NCBI RefSeq assembly: GCF_000507185.2
Contig: NZ_AYTM02000002.1
Location: 2,650,001-2,714,000, forward strand
Length of the DNA stretch: 64,000 nt
Reading direction: 5' to 3'
DNA from: Pseudomonas syringae KCTC 12500
GTDB lineage: Bacteria > Pseudomonadota > Gammaproteobacteria > Pseudomonadales > Pseudomonadaceae
Positions 10,572-20,292 of the stretch are shown here, piece after piece. Below the pieces are notes generated by a model. That model worked only from the letters and a program-made list of their open reading frames with translations. It had not been told where the DNA came from and searched no databases. Position numbers and translations under genes: made by a program. The first letter of the stretch is position 1; the number at the start of each line of letters is the position of its first letter.

Positions 10572-11579
10572 TCAGCGCGTCAGGCGGCCGGAAACGAAGT
10601 GCTGAACGTCATTGAAACCGGGCGTCGATGCATGGCCGGGTGTCACCAGCGAATCGATGAACGCTTCGTCTTCAGCGGTGATCTCCACCGTGAGTGCCTT
10701 GGTATAACCGTCCCACTGCTGCTCGGTCCTTGGTCCGACGATGGCTGAGGTCACGGCCTGGTTGTTGAGCACCCAGGCAATGGCGAACTCGACAATGCCG
10801 ACGCCTTTGTCCTGCACATACGCCTGGATTCGCTGCGCGATACGCAACGACTCCGTGCGCCATTCGGTTTCCAGCAGCCGCTTGTCCTGACGTCCGGCAC
10901 GGCTCTCGCTGTCGGGAGCGATGTCCGGGGCGTACTTACCGCTGAGCACACCGCGGGCGAGCGGGCTGTAGGGCACGACGCCCAAGCCATGGTGTGCGGC
11001 AGCGGTGATCTGCTCGACCTCAGCCTGGCGGTTGACGATGTTGTACAGCGGCTGGCTGATGACCGGCTTGTCGACGCCCAGGCGTTGCGCGACGTTGACG
11101 ATTTCGGCAATTCGCCAGCCGCGGAAGTTCGACACACCCCAGTAGCGGATCTTGCCCTGCCGGATCAGATCGCCAATCGCCGACACCGTCACTTCCAGCG
11201 GCGTGTCGTGATCTTCCTTGTGCAGGTAATAGATATCCACATAGTCGGTATCCAGTCGCCGCAGGCTGTTCTCGATGGCATTGAACATGTGCTTGCGATT
11301 CAGGCCGGCCCGGTTGGGCACGCCGTCGGCCGGGCCGATGGCGACCTTGGTGGCCAGCACCCAGTCACTGCGCTGTGCCGCGATGGCCCGACCGACGATT
11401 TCCTCCGAGCGCCCGGCGTTGTAGACATCCGCCGTGTCGATGAAATTGGTGCCCTGATCCCTGGCCTTGTCGATGATACGCAGCGACTCTTCGGCGCCGG
11501 TCTGCTCACCGAACATCATCGAGCCGAGGGTCAGTGTGGAAACCTTTAGGCCGGACTGGCCAAGGGTTCGATAATTCAT
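10572..11579 (-). CDS. Aldo/keto reductase
   Basis: 335-residue (beta/alpha)8-barrel oxidoreductase of the AKR superfamily, expected to use NADPH to reduce an aldehyde or ketone. The catalytic tetrad can be followed: Asp and Tyr in NFIDTADVYNAGRSEE, Lys in WVLATKV, His in IYYLHKEDHDT; the cofactor-binding C-terminal IVGPRTEQQW segment is also present. The start at 11579 (MNYRTLG) is preferred over the ATG at 11588, because AAGGAG lies 9 bases before the former and directly abuts the latter. It follows the HAD gene by 20 bases and is likely co-transcribed with it. The substrate is unknown. Confidence 0.9.
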   Translation of the reverse strand: MNYRTLGQSGLKVSTLTLGSMMFGEQTGAEESLRIIDKARDQGTNFIDTADVYNAGRSEEIVGRAIAAQRSDWVLATKVAIGPADGVPNRAGLNRKHMFNAIENSLRRLDTDYVDIYYLHKEDHDTPLEVTVSAIGDLIRQGKIRYWGVSNFRGWRIAEIVNVAQRLGVDKPVISQPLYNIVNRQAEVEQITAAAHHGLGVVPYSPLARGVLSGKYAPDIAPDSESRAGRQDKRLLETEWRTESLRIAQRIQAYVQDKGVGIVEFAIAWVLNNQAVTSAIVGPRTEQQWDGYTKALTVEITAEDEAFIDSLVTPGHASTPGFNDVQHFVSGRLTR

Positions 11580-11599
11580 GCTCAGCATCTCCTTGTCAT

Positions 11600-12289
11600 T
11601 CAGGCGAGCTCAGGCAACCCCCACGCCGTGAGCGGGAAGTCGGCCAGCGAGCCCAGCAGCAGGTCCGCATGCTCGTACTGCTCGACCGGCATGTGCGAGT
11701 CCGGCACGGCCACGGCGTACATCCCGGCAGCCTTGGCGGCGGTCACACCGAACGGTGAGTCTTCAAAGACCAGGCAATCGGCTGGCGAGACGCCAAGACG
11801 GCGGGCGGCGACCAGAAAGATGTCCGGGGCTGGCTTGGCAGCGCCGACTTCCGGGTCGTCGGCGGTGACGACGGTGTCGAACAGCTCGAACCATGCGCGG
11901 TGCAAGGTGGTCTTGGCCTCGAAGTAATGCACCGACGAACTGGTGCCCACGGCGATCGGAATATTATGCGCAGCCAGATGACGGACCAGGGCTTCGGCAC
12001 CGGGCATGGCTGCAGCGCGCGGGAAACGCTCTTCAAGCATGGGCTCCCTGACTTCGAGAAACTCGTCGATCGACATTGGCAGCTCCAGCGCCTTGATCAC
12101 GTAGTCCGAAAAGTCCCGGGCACCGCGGCCAATGGTGTGCTGCTTGACCGACCAGTCGAAGGTGCGACCGTGGCGACTGGCAATCAGGTGGGTGACTTCG
12201 GTGTAAACCCCCTCGGTGTCCAGCAACAGGCCATCCATGTCGAAAATGACGGCCTTGATCGGACCTCGTTGTTTTTGCTGCTCGCTCAT
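11600..12289 (-). CDS. HAD-superfamily hydrolase (subfamily IA, beta-phosphoglucomutase/sugar-phosphatase-like)
   Basis: 229 residues with all four HAD motifs: DMDGLLLDTE (nucleophile and general-acid Asp), VGTSSS (motif II), KPAPDIF (motif III Lys) and VFEDSPFGVTAAKAAG (motif IV). The small helical cap between motifs I and II is of the phosphoglucomutase/GPP type, which usually acts on small phosphorylated metabolites. The start at 12289 (MSEQQKQRG) has AGGA 9 bases upstream; an in-frame ATG at 12310 lacks this. First gene of a two-gene unit with the aldo/keto reductase. The particular phosphate ester is not predictable. Confidence 0.9.
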   Translation of the reverse strand: MSEQQKQRGPIKAVIFDMDGLLLDTEGVYTEVTHLIASRHGRTFDWSVKQHTIGRGARDFSDYVIKALELPMSIDEFLEVREPMLEERFPRAAAMPGAEALVRHLAAHNIPIAVGTSSSVHYFEAKTTLHRAWFELFDTVVTADDPEVGAAKPAPDIFLVAARRLGVSPADCLVFEDSPFGVTAAKAAGMYAVAVPDSHMPVEQYEHADLLLGSLADFPLTAWGLPELA

Positions 12290-12564
12290 GTGATCACGTC
12301 CTGTTCGCAAATTCGTTTCAGCCTAACGTTTCCGGGAAGGCTGTGGCTAGGGCCTGTTTCAAAACCTTTCCACAGGATTGGCGTGCGCAACAAAAGGCAC
12401 AAGGCCATGTCCAACGCGCTTACGGAACGGCTACGCGCCCACAGAAATGGCCATGAAGGCTGGGCTCACGGGATCTGCCGATGATAGTCTCTCGCGGCTT
12501 TCAATCGGCGCTGCCGGTCCCGGTACGACCTTCCCATCATCAGAACGGATATCTTTACGTCACT

Positions 12565-14046
12565 ATGAATAAATCAGCAGGTATAGCGATTGGCGTCATC
12601 GTCGTAGCGGGCGCACTGGCTACGGCCGGTGCCTGGTACACCGGCAATCAACTGGAAGGCGCGCTGAACGACTCGATCAGCAAGACCAATCAGGAACTGG
12701 CCAAGTCGTTCAAAGGCACGGACACCAGCGTCAAGCTGGAAATGCTCTCGCTCGACAAGCACTTCTTCAGCAGCACGGCGCACTACCGCGTCGACATCCA
12801 GAACCTGTCCGATAGCACCCAGGGCGGCCAGTTTCTGTTCGTCGACCATATCGAGCACGGCCCCATTCCGCTGTCGCATCTGAAGACCCTGAACCTGCTG
12901 CCGGTCATGGCCCTGAGCAATTTCCAGATGGAAAAAAGCCCCAGCGCCGAGAAATGGTTCGCCATGAGCAAGGATGTGCCACCACTCACGGGCCAGGCCA
13001 GCATCGGCTATGACCGCGCCACCAAAGGCACGCTGCAGATGGCCCCGCTGGAAATGACCGACGTCGACGGCACGTTCCGTTTTTCAGGTCTGGACCTGAA
13101 TGCCGAGTCGTCGGCCAACGCGGAAAAATTCACCCTTGCGGGCAACATGGACAATTTGCAACTCAATGTCGCGTCGCCTGACGGTCCGGTCAGCATCGAG
13201 ATCAAAGGCATGACCTTCGACACGGGTGGCACCAAAGGCAAGTCCGGTTTCTATCTGGGCCACACCAACATGAAAATCCAGAACGCGGGTTTCCAGGTGG
13301 TGGGCAAGCCACAGGTACAGATCCGCGATTTCACCAACACCAACCTGGTGCAGGAAGATGCCGGTAACCTGGCAGCTCAGATCAACTACGATGCCGGCAT
13401 GATTGCCTACGCGGGCAAGGACGTCGGTTCTGCGCACATGGGCTTCAAGATCGCCAATTTCGATGTGTTGGCGACTCAGGCGCTGTATCAGTTGTATCAG
13501 GATAAAATCCTGCCTCAGCAGCAACAGGCCGCGCAGGAGAAGCGTCCGTTCCGTCTGGAGCTGAGCCCGGCTGATCAGGAGCTGATGAACACCCAGATGA
13601 AAACGCTGCTGGCAGCCAAACCGCACATCGAGCTGGAAAAACTCTCGCTCAAGACCAGCAACGGTGAAAGCCACATGCGTATCGCCGTGGACCTGGCCGA
13701 TCCAGGCCCGCTCGATCAGCCTTCCGATGCGCTGCTCATGAAGAGCCTGGGCGAAGTCAACGCGAAGGTCGTCCTGTCCAAACCGATGATTCGCGATCTC
13801 GCGACCCAGCAAGCCATGCGTGAAGGCCAGACCGACCTCAAGGTCATCGCCGATCAGGCCAAGGCCGCTGGCGACATGGCCAGTGCCATGGCCGAGATGA
13901 TGCAACTGGCCAAGGTCGACGGCGACAACATCGTCTCCGACCTGCATTACGCCAACCAGATGGTCGACTTCAATGGCCAGAAAATGACCGTGCAGCAGTT
14001 CATGAGCAACGTCATGGGCAAGGTCGGCGTGCTGGGTAACCAGTAA
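12565..14046 (+). CDS. YdgA-like DUF945 family protein
   Basis: 493 residues. An N-terminal hydrophobic segment (about residues 5-24, IAIGVIVVAGALATAGAWYTG) acts as a signal anchor, leaving the rest in the periplasm. The body shows the long beta-rich DUF945 pattern with repeated VDxxxTFRFSG-type blocks and a C-terminal AxxxxMMQLAKVDGDNIVSDLHY segment. Length is normal for this family (about 480-500). The frame opens at 12481, but the first 28 codons do not resemble the family and the ATG at 12565 directly precedes the anchor, so I chose it. Monocistronic, ended by a strong hairpin. Molecular function unknown. Confidence 0.85.
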   Translation: MNKSAGIAIGVIVVAGALATAGAWYTGNQLEGALNDSISKTNQELAKSFKGTDTSVKLEMLSLDKHFFSSTAHYRVDIQNLSDSTQGGQFLFVDHIEHGPIPLSHLKTLNLLPVMALSNFQMEKSPSAEKWFAMSKDVPPLTGQASIGYDRATKGTLQMAPLEMTDVDGTFRFSGLDLNAESSANAEKFTLAGNMDNLQLNVASPDGPVSIEIKGMTFDTGGTKGKSGFYLGHTNMKIQNAGFQVVGKPQVQIRDFTNTNLVQEDAGNLAAQINYDAGMIAYAGKDVGSAHMGFKIANFDVLATQALYQLYQDKILPQQQQAAQEKRPFRLELSPADQELMNTQMKTLLAAKPHIELEKLSLKTSNGESHMRIAVDLADPGPLDQPSDALLMKSLGEVNAKVVLSKPMIRDLATQQAMREGQTDLKVIADQAKAAGDMASAMAEMMQLAKVDGDNIVSDLHYANQMVDFNGQKMTVQQFMSNVMGKVGVLGNQ

Positions 14047-14064
14047 GCCGCTTGTAACACGGTC

Positions 14065-14100
14065 TGCTGTCAGGACGGGCAATGCGCCGTCCTGACAGCA
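14065..14100. terminator. 14-bp hairpin, convergent bidirectional terminator
   Basis: TGCTGTCAGGACGG (14065-14078) pairs perfectly with CCGTCCTGACAGCA (14087-14100) around an 8-base loop. It lies between the convergent DUF945 gene (ends 14046) and the FIST/MCP gene (ends 14108). No U tract follows on either strand, so it may act as an RNA 3' end stabiliser as well. Confidence 0.65.
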
Positions 14101-14107
14101 GGCGCTG

Positions 14108-16126
14108 CTACTGAGTCAGGCCGCGCAGGGTGTCCGCCAGCTGCCGGGTACGCTGCGAGGTGCCTGCCGTCATGTCACTGGAGCTTTCCAGCTCCGACAA
14201 CAGCCCCGTCAGCGTTCCGACCTCAAGGGACTGTTCCTCGATGTGCTGCGCCACCTTGCGAATTTCCTCGGCCAGACGCTCGATATCGGTGCCGATGTCG
14301 TTGGCGTTCTGCGACGTCTTCTGCGCAAGCTGGCGCACTTCATCGGCCACCACGGCAAAGCCGCGTCCCATTTCGCCCGCCCGCGCAGCCTCGATGGCGG
14401 CGTTGAGCGCCAGCAGGTTGGTCTGCCCGGCGATCTGCTGGATCATCTGCACCACCGACTGAATGCGCAGGCTGGATTTGGCCAGCTCCCGCGAGCCCAG
14501 CACCACCTCGTCCGCCTGACTGACCAGGCTTTTGACGGTATTGCCTGCTTTGTCGATAACCGTTTCCTGCTGGGTGATGGTTTGCGACAGCTCGTCCATC
14601 GAAACATGCAGCTCGCCAGAGTAGTGGCGCAACTGAGCGGCGATTTCTTCCTGATCATGATGGGCCTTGACCAGCACATCGCCCAAGTCGCTCAGGCCAC
14701 CGAACACCGGGCGGATCTGCTCGTCCAGACCGCTCGGGTCAATGGTTTGCACGAAGTTACGCTGCTTGAACTGATCGATCTGCTTGACCACCACATGGCT
14801 CAGACCGGCCAGCTTCTTGATCTGCCGGCGCAGAAAGAACGCCTTGAACTCTCCGTAATAGGCGATGAAATTATCGATGTAGTCGTCGCGGAACGGCTGC
14901 CCTTCGGGCACCTTGAAGAAGAACACGGCGGTGAGCGTCTGGTTGAGGTTCAACCCCAGAATCTCGCCAAAGGTCGAGAAGCCCACCACCGGCGTTGCAC
15001 CGAACACGTCATTCATCCGGCCCAGTTCACTGCCGTTGTTCAGGCGCCGCAGGATGCAGTCGCTCAACAGGCCGAGCAGCGGCTTTCCGGACTTGCCCTG
15101 CAGAAAGCGCGCGAAGTCCTTGCGCGTGGTGTCGATCATGGATGTTCGTTTGACCATCACCAGCTCTTCGCCGGGCGCCACGTCGCAGAACAGGTGAACC
15201 CGCTCGCTTTCATAATCAATGCGCGCAATCGAACGCACAAACAGCTCCTCGCCCACCCGGATGGCGAACGAGTACTGCGCCAGCTTGCCTTCCAGCTCAT
15301 GCCGCTCGCACTTGAGCGCGTCACACAGCGCCGCAACCATCGTGGTGATCTCGCCTCGGGCGTTGACCACCTGGCTGATGTAACGCTCCTCCAGGGAGGC
15401 CGTCAGCACGCTCAGGCTCAATGGCGTCGGCTCGAAGTTCTGGCTCTTGAAGACGCCGAAGCGCACGTTTTTCGCGCTCTTGAGAAACACCACCTGGGCA
15501 TGATTTTCGTAGCTGCGTTTGCCGTCGTGAATCAAGGTCTTCTTGAAGTCGCCTTTGCCTCCCGCAGAACCGCCCACGAACAGGCACGGAAAGCGCCCGG
15601 ACTCATACAGCGCTTCCATGAAGAACGACTCCGACGCCGACAGCCCGTCGAACGTGACGTAGGCCAGCGTATCGCGGTGGTCGATGGGGGTGTTGATCTG
15701 CGTGCGCTTGATCGAATCGGTCAGGCGCGCAATGCGCTCGCGCATCGACAGTCGCTTGCCTGCGCCGCGAATGTCTTCGCTGTGCAGCGGAATGTGCACC
15801 ACCTCCGCGCTCTTTATGACGCTTGAGTCGAACAGCGCGAGGACAATCCGGTCCCACTGGTTCTCCGCCGCGCAGTACAGCGAATCATTGCCCGAGCACA
15901 GTTCGCCTGACGTTGTGCGCAGGCTGATCTTCGCGTTGGGAAAGCGCGCAGCGACAGACTTGGCTACCTGATCGAAGTCGACGTGCGGCGAAACGAAACC
16001 GGTCAGATAGACCGGATCGAAGCTCAGCGCAGACAGCTTGGCGTTCAATTCTCGGGCGGACGTAATGACACTGATGGCGCCTTCGGTCCGCGATGTGCCG
16101 GCCCGAAAACGAGATAAAAGGCTCAT
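14108..16126 (-). CDS. Soluble methyl-accepting chemotaxis transducer with FIST sensor domain
   Basis: 672 residues. FIST N domain at about 30-230 ([26 protein letters not shown]) and FIST C domain at about 240-400 are followed by a chemoreceptor signalling hairpin whose tip reads [20 protein letters not shown] with [15 protein letters not shown] after it. No transmembrane segment is visible, so this is a cytoplasmic receptor. FIST domains are thought to sense small ligands such as amino acids. The signalling region is short, ending shortly after the tip-return helix, and lacks a C-terminal CheR-docking pentapeptide. It likely couples an intracellular metabolite to chemotaxis kinases. Ligand and kinase partner unknown. 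Starts at 16126; transcribed alone. Confidence 0.9.
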   Translation of the reverse strand: MSLLSRFRAGTSRTEGAISVITSARELNAKLSALSFDPVYLTGFVSPHVDFDQVAKSVAARFPNAKISLRTTSGELCSGNDSLYCAAENQWDRIVLALFDSSVIKSAEVVHIPLHSEDIRGAGKRLSMRERIARLTDSIKRTQINTPIDHRDTLAYVTFDGLSASESFFMEALYESGRFPCLFVGGSAGGKGDFKKTLIHDGKRSYENHAQVVFLKSAKNVRFGVFKSQNFEPTPLSLSVLTASLEERYISQVVNARGEITTMVAALCDALKCERHELEGKLAQYSFAIRVGEELFVRSIARIDYESERVHLFCDVAPGEELVMVKRTSMIDTTRKDFARFLQGKSGKPLLGLLSDCILRRLNNGSELGRMNDVFGATPVVGFSTFGEILGLNLNQTLTAVFFFKVPEGQPFRDDYIDNFIAYYGEFKAFFLRRQIKKLAGLSHVVVKQIDQFKQRNFVQTIDPSGLDEQIRPVFGGLSDLGDVLVKAHHDQEEIAAQLRHYSGELHVSMDELSQTITQQETVIDKAGNTVKSLVSQADEVVLGSRELAKSSLRIQSVVQMIQQIAGQTNLLALNAAIEAARAGEMGRGFAVVADEVRQLAQKTSQNANDIGTDIERLAEEIRKVAQHIEEQSLEVGTLTGLLSELESSSDMTAGTSQRTRQLADTLRGLTQ

Positions 16127-16247
16127 GGTTAAACCCGTAAAGATAAAAAAGCAGAGGCCACGCGGAATATGGACCGATCCTTATTGATCGGCTGCCAACA
16201 GGTTCGGGTGAGCTTGAAGGGCGATGAATTTTGCCTATGCGTGCCGC

Positions 16248-17051
16248 TCAGGACAGGTGCAGCATCAACGCTCTGATGAGGGCAAGCGTCTGGCGATGCA
16301 CTGAATCATAGTGATCATTGTGGCAATAGGGCCGTACTGACAAGGTGATGGAGTCGGCTGTCGCAGAGGACAGGTGCACATCGACCGCAGGGCTGCTCAG
16401 TACGTTGGGGAGGCGGGCTATCTGATCCTTGAGACGCGGGATGATCTTCTGCTCGTCGGCAGTGCCGGGCAATATCGCGGTCAGTTCGACGCTGCGAAAG
16501 GCATTGCTGGAAAAATTGACGATCGTGTCAGAGAAGATCTTGTTGTTGCCCACCAGATTCAGCACGTTTTCCGGAGTGTTGATCGACGTAACGAACAAAC
16601 CGATTTCGACCACAGTTCCGGTCACGCCCGCCGCTGAAATCAGATCGCCGACCTTGAAGGGCCGCAGCACGATGATGAAACCACCCGCGGCCAGATTGGC
16701 CAGCAAACCCGACCAGGCCATGCCGATCGCCAGCGCCACGGCCGCCAGCAGCGCCGCAAAGCTGGTGGTCTCGATGCCGCAATAGCTCAGAATGGCGATC
16801 ACCAGAATGATATTCAGCGTCACCGTGATGAACGAGCCGACATAGCGCAGGACCGTCGGATCAAACCGCTGCCGCGTCAGCGAACGCTGCGCCATCCTGA
16901 CCAGCACACCGATCAGCCAGCGACCGACAATCCACAGCAACGCTGCGATCACCAGTCTCAAAACAACAGTCGCTCCGTATTGCAGAACGATAGTGAACAG
17001 CGAGTTGATTCCGTCAGTGTCGATATTGATGACATTCAGCGCATCCATCAC
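16248..17051 (-). CDS. MscS-family small-conductance mechanosensitive channel
   Basis: 267 residues with three predicted membrane helices (about 20-45, 60-85, 90-115), the third being the glycine/alanine-rich pore helix AALLAAVALAIGMAWSGLL. The beta domain follows, with RPFKVGDLISAAGVTGTVVEIG, then the C-terminal alpha/beta domain with NKIFSDTIVNFS. This is the standard MscS order and normal length. It should protect the inner membrane against hypo-osmotic shock. The start is either ATG of the tandem ATGATG at 17051/17048, with GGGAG 8 bases upstream. Divergent from the membrane protein at 17293. Confidence 0.93.
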   Translation of the reverse strand: MMDALNVINIDTDGINSLFTIVLQYGATVVLRLVIAALLWIVGRWLIGVLVRMAQRSLTRQRFDPTVLRYVGSFITVTLNIILVIAILSYCGIETTSFAALLAAVALAIGMAWSGLLANLAAGGFIIVLRPFKVGDLISAAGVTGTVVEIGLFVTSINTPENVLNLVGNNKIFSDTIVNFSSNAFRSVELTAILPGTADEQKIIPRLKDQIARLPNVLSSPAVDVHLSSATADSITLSVRPYCHNDHYDSVHRQTLALIRALMLHLS

Positions 17052-17292
17052 CGCTACTCCCGACTGCAGGGCTCGCCCGGCAGATGGCCTGACGAGCGGA
17101 GCCGTACATTGAAGGGCAAAGCGGGTTGGTGGCTACTGGTAGTTTTGACTGGAGGCAAAGTGCTTTTACGGTGTCACGCGCAGCCGCGCCCAGCATCCAC
17201 AGTGAATTGAGCCGCAGGCAAGGGCGGCGGTATTAAGCCTGATGAGTTATCGCTAAACTCGCCACCTCACAAGGACGACTCAAGGACCTGGT

Positions 17293-17775
17293 ATGCCGCT
17301 CTCTTCTGACACCCTGCGCCGTACGCTGGTGACCTGGCTGTATGCCGTCGCAGTTGCGCATGTGCTGGGCAGTCTGGTGTTCACCTGGGCAGGCTTTTCC
17401 GGCTTGCTCGATGGCTACCTGACTAGCCTCGAGCAGGCGTTCTGGACCGAGGCGGTTCCCGCCGCTGCTCGCGCGCAACAGGTCTGGTGGATGGCGCTGT
17501 TCGGCGCAACCTTGCAAACGTACTCCGTGTACATGCTGGCGCTGGTGCACTTGGGCAATCGCCTGAAAAGCGCCATGCCCTGGGGCTGGCTGATTGCGGG
17601 CCTGCTGCTGTGGGCGCCTCAGGACATCCTGATTTCCGTGCGTGGGGGCGTCTGGTCTCACGTGTGGCTCGATCTGGCGGCGCTGCTGGCGTTGTTGCCG
17701 CCGCTGATCTGGCTGTATCGCCATGATCGCCGCACTTCGGCTGTTCACGCGTCGAAGGAGCTTGGTCATGTCTGA
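17293..17775 (+). CDS. Small integral membrane protein of unknown function
   Basis: 160 residues with four hydrophobic segments (about 10-38, 62-85, 97-115, 122-142) and a short basic C-terminal tail. I recognise no domain. It starts at 17293 and its stop overlaps the start of the next gene by 8 bases, so it is translationally coupled to the hydrolase/PEP-synthase fusion. A membrane partner for that cytoplasmic protein is the simplest reading, but this is inference from context. Confidence 0.75.
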   Translation: MPLSSDTLRRTLVTWLYAVAVAHVLGSLVFTWAGFSGLLDGYLTSLEQAFWTEAVPAAARAQQVWWMALFGATLQTYSVYMLALVHLGNRLKSAMPWGWLIAGLLLWAPQDILISVRGGVWSHVWLDLAALLALLPPLIWLYRHDRRTSAVHASKELGHV

Positions 17776-20215
17776 CTTGCCGCTGCTGTATCTGCTGGCG
17801 GGCAACGGCAGCAGTGCCGAATGGTGGGACGACGCGCTGCCGCATTTTCAGCAGCATCAGGTCGTGCCGCTTGAGCTGCCAGGCTTCGGCAACAATCCTC
17901 AGCCACCCTGCGAAGACCTCGCCGCCTACGCCGATGCGCTGTTGGCGGCGACCGTGAAGGGCAGCGCCATCGTCGCTGTGGGGGTCAATGCCTTGCTGGT
18001 CATGCATGCCTTGCAGCGCCAGCCGGGGCATTTCTGCAGAAGCGTGCTGCTGGCCCCGGTGGGAGTTTTTCTGTGGCAGCGGCGTTTGCCTGCGTTGATG
18101 TCGCCGCTGCCCATTCGCAAGACCATTCACTGGCTGCTGGCCAACAAGCCCACACTGTTTGCGCACAAGTTTTCCAGGCAGAGCTGGCCTGCCGCGCACT
18201 ACCAGCGCATGGGTTCCGGCTACGCTCGCTGCCGTGCTTTCGTGCCGTATTGGGACCTGTTGCGTGCCGACACCGCGCTGCCGCTGCTGGAGTGGGTGCA
18301 GGATCCGATAGAGCTGGTCTGGGGCGATCAGGACAAGGTTTTGGGTATCGAGCAGGCAGCAGCGTGGTCGGCCATTCTGGCGCGTGCCGACCTGACCATC
18401 AGCCTGAAACCGGGCTGGGGTCACTACCCGTGGATCGACGCACCGGCAGAGTTTGCGCAGTGGCTGGAGTCGGGCGAGCGCGGCTTCGTTGCGCACACCA
18501 AAGGCGGGCGTCTGCGTCTGGCGGCCATCGCCGGGCAACCGGTGCCCGAGGCACTGTCTCTGGTGCAGGGCGATGACTCGGCCTTGCCCGAGTTTCTGGC
18601 CCGTCAGCCTGACGCTATCTGGGCCGTGCGCTCATCCAGTTTCGGTGAGGATCAGGCCGATGCGGCCAATGCCGGTCTGAGTACCACTTTTCTTCGCGAG
18701 CCCGACCACAACGTGCCCGCGCGCGTCGCAGAGCTGCACAACGCTGGCGTCGAAGAGGTTGTGGTGCAGCGCTTCATCACGCCGGTGCTTTCCGGGATCG
18801 CCTTCGTGCGTCACCTGTCGGTCGAGCTGGAGTGGGTGGAAGGGCACCTGGAGTCGCTGGCCGACGGTCAGGCAAGCCCTGAGCGAGCGATCATTTCCCG
18901 CCTCGGCGCGGCCTGGAGCAGCGGCGACTTCAAGCCATCCCACGGTTTGACTGAGGAAGCGCTCTGGGACTTCCTGCAGGGCGTTCTGCGCGTATTCCAC
19001 TACGTGCCGGGCGACGTCGAATGGGCCTGGGATGGCCGCCAGCTGTGGCTGCTGCAGTACCGCCCGATCAGTGACTACGGCTGGCGCCGTCACCTGACCG
19101 CCGCCAATATTGCGGAGATCCTGCCGCCACAGCCCAGCAGACTGGTCGAGTACGCACAGCGGCGTGCCGCAGGCAGCATCCCGGCGATCATGGCGCGTTG
19201 GGATTCACGCGTATTGCAGGACAACGAGCCATTTACCGCACTGTTTGGCGCAGCTTCCTACATCAACAACGACCTGTTTCTCGCACGTCTGGCTGACTGG
19301 GGCATCGCCTCCAACAGCTACGCCGACGAGGTCGGCGGCGCGACCCCGCATCTACCGTGGCGACCGCTGCGTCTGCTGCGCTCATTGCCGGTGTTTCTGC
19401 GGATGCAGCGCATCGCGCGTGGCCACTTGTTGACCCTTGAAAAGCAACTGCACCGCTTCGACCGAGAGCTGCATGCCCTCACGGCCCAAGGTGCTGACGG
19501 CCAGCAATTGGCTGACTGGTTCACCCGTTTCTACGTATTCGTCGTGCAAGGCAACCTGTGCATCGCCACCTCGCTGGCCAGCAGCGGCGGAGACCTGCTG
19601 GGACGCCCGCCGACCGCTTACGACGATCTGGAGCACTGCCCGCACCGGCTGCCCTGGGAAACCGATCCCGCGACCCCGCGCCCGGCAGCCACTGACCTGC
19701 CTTTACAGGCCTTCCCGACCTGGCCGTGTTTCATTCGCATCGCCCACCGCGCAGGCCTGCCGGGCATGCGCGGCTACTACCTGCAAGTGCGCGAGTGGTA
19801 TCGCGACAACCTGATGCGCCTGTTCTTCCGCCTGCATCACGCCATGCCCGGCGCCGACCGGGAACACTGGTTTGCGCCCCATCCGGACATTCGCAGCCGT
19901 GCAGGCAGCTTCTGGCAGGACGGCCGCGAAGGCACCGAGCAGGCCACCGGCTTCATGATCTATCCGGGCCAGGTCCAGGGCATTCTGGGCGAGGACATCC
20001 TGCTGGAAGACACCCTCGACCCCGGACGCCACGCGCACTACCAGAACGCCCGCGCGGTAATCGCGCGCATGGGCGGACGTCTCTCGCACGGCTCGACGTT
20101 GCTGCGTGAACTGCGCAAACCCTCGGCAGTGCTGCCGCAGGTTGATCTGGCGTGGGTGGGGCGTGAAGTGCTGTATGCGGATGGGGAGTTGCGGCTGGTG
20201 GAAGGGCAGGCATAA
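17768..20215 (+). CDS. Fusion: alpha/beta-hydrolase fold + PEP-synthase-like ATP-binding and phosphohistidine domains
   Basis: 815 residues. Residues about 1-240 have the alpha/beta-hydrolase order: oxyanion GNGSSAEWW, charge-relay Asp in VWGDQDKVL, His in GWGHYPWID. The nucleophile elbow, however, reads VGVNALLV, with Asn where Ser is expected, so hydrolase activity is doubtful. About 250-430 is a PPDK/PEP-synthase N-terminal ATP-binding domain (WAVRSSSFGEDQADAANAG, VVVQRFI). A linker of about 300 residues follows, then a C-terminal PEP-utiliser domain GGRLSHGSTLLRELRKPSAV with the phospho-accepting His near 774. ATP-domain, middle domain and His-domain order resembles rifampin phosphotransferases and PEP synthases, so phosphoryl transfer to a small molecule is plausible. 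The start at 17768 has AAGGAG upstream; the longer frame from 17723 lies inside the previous gene. Confidence 0.8.
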   Translation: MSDLPLLYLLAGNGSSAEWWDDALPHFQQHQVVPLELPGFGNNPQPPCEDLAAYADALLAATVKGSAIVAVGVNALLVMHALQRQPGHFCRSVLLAPVGVFLWQRRLPALMSPLPIRKTIHWLLANKPTLFAHKFSRQSWPAAHYQRMGSGYARCRAFVPYWDLLRADTALPLLEWVQDPIELVWGDQDKVLGIEQAAAWSAILARADLTISLKPGWGHYPWIDAPAEFAQWLESGERGFVAHTKGGRLRLAAIAGQPVPEALSLVQGDDSALPEFLARQPDAIWAVRSSSFGEDQADAANAGLSTTFLREPDHNVPARVAELHNAGVEEVVVQRFITPVLSGIAFVRHLSVELEWVEGHLESLADGQASPERAIISRLGAAWSSGDFKPSHGLTEEALWDFLQGVLRVFHYVPGDVEWAWDGRQLWLLQYRPISDYGWRRHLTAANIAEILPPQPSRLVEYAQRRAAGSIPAIMARWDSRVLQDNEPFTALFGAASYINNDLFLARLADWGIASNSYADEVGGATPHLPWRPLRLLRSLPVFLRMQRIARGHLLTLEKQLHRFDRELHALTAQGADGQQLADWFTRFYVFVVQGNLCIATSLASSGGDLLGRPPTAYDDLEHCPHRLPWETDPATPRPAATDLPLQAFPTWPCFIRIAHRAGLPGMRGYYLQVREWYRDNLMRLFFRLHHAMPGADREHWFAPHPDIRSRAGSFWQDGREGTEQATGFMIYPGQVQGILGEDILLEDTLDPGRHAHYQNARAVIARMGGRLSHGSTLLRELRKPSAVLPQVDLAWVGREVLYADGELRLVEGQA

Positions 20216-20241
20216 AGCCCAAGGGGAGTTATCCACAGCCA

Positions 20242-20269
20242 ACCCGCACGCTCATTGAGCGGTGCGGGT
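20242..20269. terminator. Convergent hairpin terminator
   Basis: ACCCGCAC-GCTC (20242-20253) pairs with GAGC-G-GTGCGGGT (20257-20269) around a 3-base loop with one bulged G. It lies between the plus-strand fusion gene and the minus-strand DUF2628 gene and could end both transcripts. No clear U tract. Confidence 0.6.
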
Positions 20270-20292
20270 GCTCAGCTGGCTACGTCTGCAGG

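Noticed and set aside
14243..15826. 527-codon plus-strand frame antisense to the FIST/MCP gene
   Set aside because: Low-complexity His/Gln/Arg-rich translation typical of antisense shadows; the minus-strand gene has clear domains.
17423..18538. 371-codon minus-strand frame opposite the membrane protein and fusion gene
   Set aside because: Arg/Gln/Pro-rich shadow translation with no domain, contradicted by motifs on the plus strand.
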